Source of the DNA: Tepidisphaeraceae bacterium
GTDB lineage: Bacteria; Planctomycetota; Phycisphaerae; Tepidisphaerales; Tepidisphaeraceae
Reading direction: 5' to 3'
Assembly: GCA_025450555.1 (NCBI GenBank)
Contig: JANWHF010000127.1
Coordinates: 1 to 5,234, forward strand
Length of the DNA: 5,234 bases
The first letter of the stretch is position 1. Each line of letters opens with the position of its first letter. Position numbers and translations under genes: made by a program. Below are positions 1-3,602 of the stretch, piece by piece. A model generated the notes under the pieces. That model was given only the letters and a program-made list of their open reading frames with translations. It was not told the DNA's origin and searched no databases.

Positions 1-429
1 CGCACGCATCGGCTTTTTGCCGACACCATCGTCCAAACTTATCGCGACAGCCTCGATTGCCCGGGGCTGAACGGCCTGCGCGAAATCGACGATGTTCTGG
101 CCGGACATAAAGGGGCCGGGCAATTCAATCCTCGATATTGGTTTGTACTGACTGAGCGCGGCGTCGGTCGCGGCGCCCTCTTGCTGAGCAAAATCGCCGG
201 CATCAACGCGGCAGAACTGGTTTACCTCGGCCTTGTGCCTGAAGCGCGACGGCGCGGACTGGGTGAAGTGCTCATGCATCAGGCGATCGCCAGCACATCG
301 GAAATGGGAGCAACGCGGCTTTCAATGGCGGTCGATTCGGCCAATGTGCCGGCGATGAAACTTTATTGCCGCTTCGGCGCTGCGCGCGCGGGGAGCAAGA
401 TCGCGATGATGCGGCTTCTTTCTCGATGA
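1..429 (+). CDS. GNAT-family N-acetyltransferase, C-terminal part (5' end outside window)
   Basis: The frame is open from base 1 to a TGA at 427-429, giving 142 visible residues; the start lies upstream. Family knowledge: GNAT proteins move an acetyl group from acetyl-CoA to an amine on a small molecule or protein in the cytoplasm. Seen: a beta strand LVYLGLVPE (visible residues 73-81) leads into the pyrophosphate-binding motif A, RRRGLG (83-88), then helix EVLMHQAI. Motif B follows as MAVDSANVPAMKLYCRFG (109-126), with Y122 placed as the usual general acid and N115 as the conserved Asn of this loop. The upstream part around SLDCPGLNGLREIDDV resembles a planctomycete GNAT subfamily as I remember it. 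A TTG at 181 could start a shorter product, but coding similarity continues upstream of it, so I reject that start. The substrate cannot be told. It runs in the same direction as dnaA, 560 bases upstream, and is probably not co-transcribed with it. Confidence 0.85.
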   Translation, partial: RTHRLFADTIVQTYRDSLDCPGLNGLREIDDVLAGHKGAGQFNPRYWFVLTERGVGRGALLLSKIAGINAAELVYLGLVPEARRRGLGEVLMHQAIASTSEMGATRLSMAVDSANVPAMKLYCRFGAARAGSKIAMMRLLSR

Positions 430-460
430 TTGTTATGGGACACACAATTGCCGGCCAAAG

Positions 461-469
461 TTGTCCACG
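461..469 (+). promoter_or_regulatory. DnaA-box-like site TTGTCCACG
   Basis: It matches the bacterial DnaA box TTATCCACA at 7 of 9 positions (A3G and A9G differ) and keeps the TCCAC core. A weaker relative, TTGTTCACG (6 of 9), follows in the same orientation at 472-480, an 11-base pitch or about one helical turn. Placement upstream of dnaA fits autoregulation or origin function. Confidence 0.4.
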
Positions 470-471
470 AC

Positions 472-480
472 TTGTTCACG
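472..480 (+). promoter_or_regulatory. Weak DnaA-box-like site TTGTTCACG
   Basis: Six of nine positions match TTATCCACA. On its own it is weak. Its support comes from being in tandem with the better site at 461-469, 11 bases upstream, on the same face of the helix. Confidence 0.25.
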
Positions 481-508
481 CGGCCGATAACTTTGTGCAT
501 CACTGGTT

Positions 509-526
509 GAACAAAAATTTTTGTTC
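509..526. repeat. Perfect 18-bp palindrome GAACAAAAATTTTTGTTC
   Basis: The two 9-base arms (509-517 and 518-526) are exact reverse complements with no spacer, and the flanking bases T508/T527 break the symmetry. The core is A5T5, which gives intrinsically bent, easily melted DNA. It could be an operator for a dimeric regulator or an AT-rich unwinding element near the DnaA-box-like sites. As a terminator for the upstream acetyltransferase gene it would be poor, since the stem has little GC and no loop. Confidence 0.6.
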
Positions 527-562
527 TTCTGTGTCCCCCGCATTGGCCGATGGTTGTGTCGA

Positions 563-571
563 TGTGGACCG
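563..571 (-). promoter_or_regulatory. DnaA-box-like site in reverse orientation (CGGTCCACA)
   Basis: Read on the minus strand this gives CGGTCCACA, 6 of 9 matches to TTATCCACA with the whole TCCACA core intact. It faces the site at 461-469 across the AT-rich palindrome. It overlaps a small 5-bp inverted repeat, ACCGG-AAAT-CCGGT (568-581), which could be an independent site. Confidence 0.25.
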
Positions 572-591
572 GAAATCCGGTAAAGTCGGCC

Positions 592-620
592 TTGTCAGTA
601 CAGCTTCGCCTGATTAGATT
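592..620 (+). promoter_or_regulatory. Possible sigma70-type promoter
   Basis: TTGTCA at 592-597 (5 of 6 to TTGACA) and TAGATT at 615-620 (4 of 6 to TATAAT) are separated by 17 bases. Transcription from here would start near 627 and give dnaA a leader of about 360 bases that contains the hairpin at 793-822. It is the best sigma70 match I found upstream of dnaA, but single matches of this quality arise by chance and promoters in this phylum may differ. Confidence 0.25.
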
Positions 621-792
621 CTCGAACACTCGATTCAGGGATGATGACGGTTGGGTCAAGGGAAGATTTGGCTGCAAGGAATCGCGGGAAGATTTCGGGC
701 ATGCAGCCAGGCCTCGAGATTCACATCGGAAGGATTCGACGCAACACGGACGGACATTCCAGGCAGGATGCCGAAGTCGCCACTTGAGTGAA

Positions 793-822
793 ACGCTTCG
801 AACGACATTCGTCTCGAAGCGT
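793..822. other. Strong hairpin in the dnaA upstream region
   Basis: ACGCTTCGA (793-801) and TCGAAGCGT (814-822) form a perfect 9-bp stem. Inside, ACGA (802-805) can pair with TCGT (809-812), leaving C813 bulged and a CAT loop. No T-run follows on either strand, so it is unlikely to be an intrinsic terminator. It could be an RNA structure in the dnaA leader or an operator in DNA. Two further hairpins follow nearer the gene: GCCC-TCAG-GGGC (888-899) and GGAAGC/GCTTCC (938-955). Confidence 0.45.
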
Positions 823-977
823 GGCGGAACGGGCCCATGGTGAGGCTGCGCATTGACGCACCTTTCCAGGGCGTGGGCCGCGCTCTTGCCCTCAGGGGCA
901 TTGGGCGCGAATCGGACGGGCAAGTCTTACCGGGCACGGAAGCATCGAAGCTTCCCTCGTAAGGCCACATCGCTTGG

Positions 978-983
978 AAGGAG
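978..983 (+). promoter_or_regulatory. Ribosome binding site of dnaA (AAGGAG)
   Basis: AAGGAG lies six bases before the GTG at 990-992. This near-consensus Shine-Dalgarno decides the start as GTG and places the DnaA domain I fold directly after it. The 6-bp hairpin at 938-955 ends 22 bases upstream and leaves the site free. Confidence 0.8.
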
Positions 984-989
984 TGCGAC

Positions 990-2492
990 GTGAGCTGCGT
1001 TAGCGCAAATGATTTGCAGCTTGCGCGTTTGGCAGACGCCATCGCGCAACGGGTTGGGCAGCAACGGTTCCACGTCTGGTTTAACAATTCAACGCGGCTG
1101 GATCTCCGGCAGGACGGACTGGAGATTGCCGTTCCCAATGATTTCATCGGCGAATGGATCGGCAAGAATTTCACGAGGCCGATCCAGGAGGCGGCGCACG
1201 ACGTGCTCGGCACGCCGTTGACTGTGCGGTTCTCGGTCGTGCCTGAGCTTTTTGAAACCGAGTCGCGCGAGAAGGCGGATGGTGGGGATTACGATCAACG
1301 CAAGACAAATGGCGCTGATCGCCCTGCTGAGCGCAGCGGACCAATAAGTCGCGGCGTACCGATCGTACCCCCCGCCACGCGCAGCGCGCCCATTTCATCG
1401 GCTCTGCGACGCGAAACACCGGTGGCTCCTTCCGGGCCGCGGCTCCGTCACGATCTGGAAAACTTCGTGGTCGGCGCCGGCAATCAGCTTGCCTACAACA
1501 CCGCCTGCTACGTCGCGGAGTTTCCAGGTTCGCAATACAACCCGCTGTTCATTCATGGCTCGTGCGGTCTTGGCAAGACGCACCTGCTTCAGGGGCTGTG
1601 CCGAAAGTTTATCGCCCATCATCCAACCAAACGCTGGATGTATCTGACCGGCGAGGAGTTCACCAACGATTTCCTTTCTGCCCTTCGCACCAACAAGCTC
1701 GACGCCTTCCGCCGGCGCATGCGCGATCTCGACCTGCTGGTGATCGATGACGTGCATTTTCTCGGTGGCAAAAAGGCGACGCAGGAGGAGTTCCTCCACA
1801 CCTTCAACGCCATCGAGGCGATGGGCCGCCAGGTTGTGATGGCCAGCGACAACCATCCGAAGCTGATCGAAGAATTCGGCGAATCGCTCATCAACCGCTT
1901 CGTGAGCGGCATGGTCGTCCGCATCGACGCCCCCAATTTCGCCACGCGAACGCAGATTTTGCGGGCGCTATCCGACCGTGACGGTCTGGGGCTCAGCGAT
2001 GAAGTGATCTGCTGGATTGCCCGGCGGGTCACGCAGAATGTTCGCGAACTGGAAGGCGCGGTGACGCGCATCGCGGCTCACGTCAAGCTTTCGGGACGCC
2101 CTGCCGATGTCGAAACCGCGCAGCAGGCGCTGGGCGATCTGGATCGTCAGTTGGTCGCGCCAGTGCGCCCGGAGAATATCCTCCAGGCCGTCTGCACCTA
2201 TTTCGGCCTCGAGCACAAAGATCTTATGTCGGGCCGGCGACAGCGCACCATCAGCCTGGCACGCAGCGTGGCGATGTACCTTGTCCGCAAGACGGCTAAG
2301 CTCAGTTTCCCCGAGATCGGGACTCGCATGGGCAAGCGCAATCACAGCACCGTGATCAGCGCCTGTCGGCGTATCGAGCGCGCGGTGTTGCAGAATGAGG
2401 TGGTTGCCTGGAGCAGCGCCGTCGGCGAACGAGAGGAAGAGGCCTGCGAACTGATCCAACGCTTAGAGGAACACAGCCGGGCCATCGCCTGA
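990..2492 (+). CDS. dnaA: Chromosomal replication initiator protein DnaA
   Basis: DnaA is the AAA+ ATPase that binds DnaA boxes, melts oriC and helps load the replicative helicase; it also controls its own gene. The 500-residue product has all four domains. Domain I (about 8-85) carries FHVWFNNS and VPNDFIGEWI. A Pro/Arg/Ser-rich linker spans about 90-148. The AAA+ domain (about 150-380) shows Walker A GSCGLGKT (190-197), Walker B LLVIDD (249-254), sensor 1 around S286-D287, the arginine-finger region LINRF (R303) and sensor 2 NVRELEG (R352). Domain IV has the DnaA signature ARSVAMYL (424-431) to GKRNHSTV (448-455). That signature usually reads GGRDHTTV, so the Asp and one Thr that contact bases in E. 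coli are Asn451 and Ser453 here. A C-terminal tail runs about 15 residues past the E. coli end. dnaN does not follow; the next gene is convergent. Confidence 0.97.
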   Translation: MSCVSANDLQLARLADAIAQRVGQQRFHVWFNNSTRLDLRQDGLEIAVPNDFIGEWIGKNFTRPIQEAAHDVLGTPLTVRFSVVPELFETESREKADGGDYDQRKTNGADRPAERSGPISRGVPIVPPATRSAPISSALRRETPVAPSGPRLRHDLENFVVGAGNQLAYNTACYVAEFPGSQYNPLFIHGSCGLGKTHLLQGLCRKFIAHHPTKRWMYLTGEEFTNDFLSALRTNKLDAFRRRMRDLDLLVIDDVHFLGGKKATQEEFLHTFNAIEAMGRQVVMASDNHPKLIEEFGESLINRFVSGMVVRIDAPNFATRTQILRALSDRDGLGLSDEVICWIARRVTQNVRELEGAVTRIAAHVKLSGRPADVETAQQALGDLDRQLVAPVRPENILQAVCTYFGLEHKDLMSGRRQRTISLARSVAMYLVRKTAKLSFPEIGTRMGKRNHSTVISACRRIERAVLQNEVVAWSSAVGEREEEACELIQRLEEHSRAIA

Positions 2493-2517
2493 TGGGCTGA
2501 ACATTTCAGTCGCATAG

Positions 2518-2555
2518 GGAACGCGGGGCATCTCGGAGTCTCGCGTTTCTTTTTT
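2518..2555 (+). terminator. Rho-independent terminator of dnaA
   Basis: AACGCG (2520-2525) pairs perfectly with CGCGTT (2542-2547), extendable outward by G2519-T48 wobble and G2518-C49 and inward by G26-T41 and G27-C40. The T-rich run TTTCTTTTTT (2546-2555) follows at once. It lies 25 bases after the dnaA stop. The T-run ends one base before the stop codon of the convergent gene. No T-run follows in the other direction, so it acts for dnaA only. A small hairpin CTGAA-CAT-TTCAG (2497-2509) precedes it. Confidence 0.7.
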
Positions 2556-2556
2556 G

Positions 2557-2967
2557 TTACTGGATGATGCTGGCAATGATCGTCCGGCGGCGCGGGCGCG
2601 TGTCGAAATCAATCAAGACAACTTGTTGATACTCCCCCGTCAGCAGCCGGCCATCACTGAAGGGAACCGTCAGACTTGGGCCGATGAAGGCGGCACGGAT
2701 GTGACTATGACCATTGTCGTCGTTCCAGGTGGCTTCATGCTCATAGCGCGCATCATCGGGAGCAAGTCGCTGGAAAAAATTAGGCAAATCGTGCTTGACC
2801 AGGCCCGTTTCGAATTCCAGCGTCGTGAGCGCAGCAGTGCTTCCGACGACAAATAGACTGACCAAACCATCGCCCTTGATCGCGCGCAGATGCTGCGACA
2901 GCTCCGCCTGGAGATTAATGATGTCGTTGTTCCCGTCCGTATTCACCTGAATCGAAAAACGCTGCAT
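2557..2967 (-). CDS. YjbQ/UPF0047 family protein (secondary thiamine-phosphate synthase-like)
   Basis: The 136-residue product matches the whole length of the YjbQ/UPF0047 family, a small trimeric cytoplasmic fold. Some members show weak thiamine-phosphate synthase activity, but the physiological role is unsettled. Seen: GSTAALTTLEFETGL (42-56) in place of the common HTSAALTINE-type stretch, conserved histidines in YEHE (75-78) and DDNGHSHIRA (83-92), then GPSLTVP (96-102), GRLLTGEYQQ (106-115) and the terminal strand VVLIDFDTRPRRR (116-128). The ATG at 2967 is preceded by GGAGG (2971-2975) with an unusually short 3-base gap. It is convergent with dnaA and co-directional with flbD, but the long inverted repeat between them suggests its own transcript. 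The Gly42 replacing the usual His is shared, as I recall, by an archaeal and planctomycete subgroup, so it may mark a subfamily, not a lesion. Confidence 0.88.
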   Translation of the reverse strand: MQRFSIQVNTDGNNDIINLQAELSQHLRAIKGDGLVSLFVVGSTAALTTLEFETGLVKHDLPNFFQRLAPDDARYEHEATWNDDNGHSHIRAAFIGPSLTVPFSDGRLLTGEYQQVVLIDFDTRPRRRTIIASIIQ

Positions 2968-2991
2968 GTTCCTCCGTGTGACAGCGCTACC

Positions 2992-3020
2992 ATTGTCGGG
3001 AACAAATGCGTCCTGAACAA
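2992..3020 (-). promoter_or_regulatory. Weak promoter candidate for the YjbQ-family gene
   Basis: Read on the minus strand, TTGTTC (3020-3015) and GACAAT (2997-2992) are 17 bases apart, matching -35 and -10 consensus at only 3 and 4 of 6 positions. Transcription would start about 20 bases before the ATG at 2967, leaving room for the Shine-Dalgarno. It is offered mainly because a promoter is needed between the terminator-like repeat and the gene. Confidence 0.2.
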
Positions 3021-3081
3021 GAGCGCGGAGCGTGATTGCGCGAAGCGCTATTCAAATGTGTGATGCGCGGTCCGCAGAACG

Positions 3082-3177
3082 AAAAGAGCCGCGCACGAAG
3101 TAAGCGGTTTGGGTGCGCGACGGCGCGGCGCGTGGATCGCGACAGCGCGCCCAAACCGCTTACTTCGTGCGCGGCTC
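3082..3177 (-). terminator. Probable terminator of the flgE-flbD transcript
   Basis: Read leftward, RNA from flbD meets a 28-bp perfect GC-rich stem (arms 3177-3150 and 3113-3086). It is followed directly by TTTTCGTTC (3085-3077 on the minus strand). The stem is far longer than usual for an intrinsic terminator and the U-run is short, so efficiency is uncertain. The same right arm can instead pair with the copy at 3218-3243. Confidence 0.5.
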
Positions 3178-3243
3178 CTTGATTGCATTCGCGTATTGGC
3201 GCAATGTTTCGCTCGGCCCGCTTACTTCGTGCGCGGCTCTTTT
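3082..3243. repeat. Three-copy repeat: inverted pair plus an extra direct copy
   Basis: A 22-base unit containing CTTACTTCGTGCGCGGCTC occurs exactly three times: reversed at 3086-3107 and forward at 3156-3177 and 3218-3239. The first two copies extend into perfect 28-base inverted arms (3086-3113 and 3150-3177). Beyond one T/G position, 4 more bp give a stem of about 33 bp around a 26-base loop. The outer two copies form a different perfect 26-bp inverted repeat that includes flanking A/T tracts (3082-3107 and 3218-3243), so the whole 162-base block has matching inverted ends. The exact identity of three copies suggests a dispersed REP- or MITE-like element or a recent duplication. No target-site duplication is evident, and no transposase is nearby. 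Confidence 0.85.
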
Positions 3244-3268
3244 TGTCGTTTTAGGGCCATGATTTGTT

Positions 3269-3463
3269 TCAATCTGTGATCGGCTTGCGGATCGTCCGGG
3301 CGTAGTCGATGGCGCGGCGCATGACTTCGGCAAGCGGTTCTTTGACCATCATCTTTTCGCCGTTGTCGCAGCATAGAAGCGTATCGGGGGTGGCTTCCAT
3401 GTAGCGGATCTTCTCGGCGTTGATGACCATCTTCTGGCCATTGAGGCGGGTAACGGCAATCAT
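3269..3463 (-). CDS. flbD: Flagellar FlbD family protein
   Basis: The 64-residue product matches the small FlbD family over its full length: MIAVTRLNGQ opening, INAEKIRYMEATPDT (14-28), the NGEKMMVKE strand (34-42), and a C-terminal helix AEVMRRAIDYARTIR. These proteins are encoded in hook and motor operons of spirochaetes, firmicutes and planctomycetes; the exact role is poorly defined. It is not the same as the Caulobacter sigma54 activator also called FlbD. The ATG at 3463 is chosen over an upstream in-frame start at 3589 because family similarity begins there and GGAGG lies five bases before it; the extra N-terminal residues translate hairpin sequence. It follows flgE in the same direction after 139 bases, fitting a hook operon, and the inverted repeat beyond its stop closes the unit. 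Confidence 0.9.
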   Translation of the reverse strand: MIAVTRLNGQKMVINAEKIRYMEATPDTLLCCDNGEKMMVKEPLAEVMRRAIDYARTIRKPITD

Positions 3464-3468
3464 CGGAT

Positions 3469-3473
3469 CCTCC
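3469..3473 (-). promoter_or_regulatory. Ribosome binding site of flbD (GGAGG)
   Basis: On the minus strand GGAGG is followed by ATCCG and then the ATG at 3463-3461, a normal five-base gap. It decides the start and rules against the longer frame from 3589. Confidence 0.8.
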
Positions 3474-3495
3474 GACGAAAAAGGTGGCTGAATCT

Positions 3496-3509
3496 CGCGC
3501 TTCCGCGCG
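3496..3509 (-). other. Small GNRA-type hairpin before flbD
   Basis: In leftward RNA, CGCGC and GCGCG form a 5-bp stem closed by a GGAA loop, a stable GNRA-type tetraloop. It ends 22 bases upstream of the flbD Shine-Dalgarno, so it could tune ribosome access or protect the flbD part of the message from decay. Confidence 0.45.
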
Positions 3510-3527
3510 CCAAATCGAATTTTAGTT

Positions 3528-3565
3528 GCCCCCGCGACAGCAGAATAAACACCTGCCGCGGGGGC
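3528..3565 (-). other. Large hairpin in the flgE-flbD spacer
   Basis: GCCCCCGCG and CGCGGGGGC form a perfect 9-bp GC stem (3528-3536 and 3557-3565). After a 3-base bulge (3537-3539) there is a 4-bp inner helix GCAG/CTGC (3540-3543 and 3553-3556) and a 9-base loop. In leftward RNA it is followed by AACTAAAATTCG, not a U-run, so it is not a standard terminator. It may set relative flgE and flbD expression by stabilising or partly terminating the transcript. Confidence 0.55.
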
Positions 3566-3575
3566 TAAGAACCGT

Positions 3576-3597
3576 GCCGGCCTTTCCAAGGGCCGGC
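3576..3597 (-). other. Hairpin just after the flgE stop
   Basis: GCCGGCC (3576-3582) and GGCCGGC (3591-3597) form a perfect 7-bp stem with an 8-base loop, five bases beyond the flgE stop codon. In leftward RNA it is followed by ACGGTTCTTAGCC, which lacks a U-run. It looks like a 3' stabilising or attenuating hairpin. Confidence 0.5.
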
Positions 3598-3602
3598 TTC
3601 AT

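Larger units (their letters stand above)
430..989. other. Long non-coding region upstream of dnaA; candidate dnaA control region, possibly an origin
   Basis: No convincing gene lies in these 560 bases: the ORFs here have low-complexity Arg/Ser-rich translations, no recognisable family and no Shine-Dalgarno. The left third (about 430-620) is relatively AT-rich and holds two DnaA-box-like sites with a TCCAC core (461-469 and 563-571), weaker relatives at 472-480 and 493-501, and the perfect palindrome at 509-526. The middle has a possible promoter at 592-620, a 10-base direct repeat GGGAAGATTT (660-669 and 686-695), and a 7-bp inverted repeat GGCTGCA/TGCAGCC (670-676 and 702-708). The right part has a strong hairpin (793-822), a smaller one (888-899) and a 6-bp hairpin (938-955). 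Many bacteria place oriC beside dnaA and control dnaA through boxes there. That this region works as an origin is inference; the boxes are imperfect and no tight array is seen. Confidence 0.4.
2968..3268. other. Non-coding spacer between flbD end and the YjbQ-family gene
   Basis: This 301-base spacer holds no gene that I can support. From right to left it contains one copy of a 22-base repeat (3218-3239), a short IR ATTGC/GCAAT (3182-3186 and 3201-3205), a long hairpin made of two more copies of that repeat facing each other (3086-3177), and then about 110 bases upstream of the YjbQ-family gene. This last part includes a paired TTGTTC motif on the minus strand (3015-3020 and 3000-3005) and a weak promoter candidate. 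Confidence 0.6.

Noticed and set aside
509..526. LexA box reading of the palindrome
   Set aside because: The Bacillus-type box needs GAAC-N4-GTTC; here the spacing is ten bases.
550..843. 97-residue plus-strand frame in the dnaA upstream region
   Set aside because: No Shine-Dalgarno before its ATG, no family match, and it runs through the hairpin at 793-822.
363..923. 186-residue open frame on the minus strand over the GNAT end and the dnaA upstream region
   Set aside because: No recognisable family, Arg/Ser/Pro-rich composition typical of a GC-rich shadow frame, and it runs antisense into the real acetyltransferase gene.
640..985. A tRNA, SRP RNA or other standard RNA gene in the dnaA upstream region
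   Set aside because: No tRNA T-loop sequence and no SRP core motif could be found; the hairpins alone do not support a known RNA class.
656..1213. 185-residue minus-strand frame overlapping the dnaA start
   Set aside because: It is antisense to the conserved DnaA domain I and has no family signal.
3082..3243. CRISPR array
   Set aside because: Only three copies, in mixed orientation and with unequal spacing, and no cas genes.
3464..3589. Longer N-terminus for flbD
   Set aside because: The extra 42 residues translate the spacer hairpins, while family similarity and the GGAGG site both point to the ATG at 3463.
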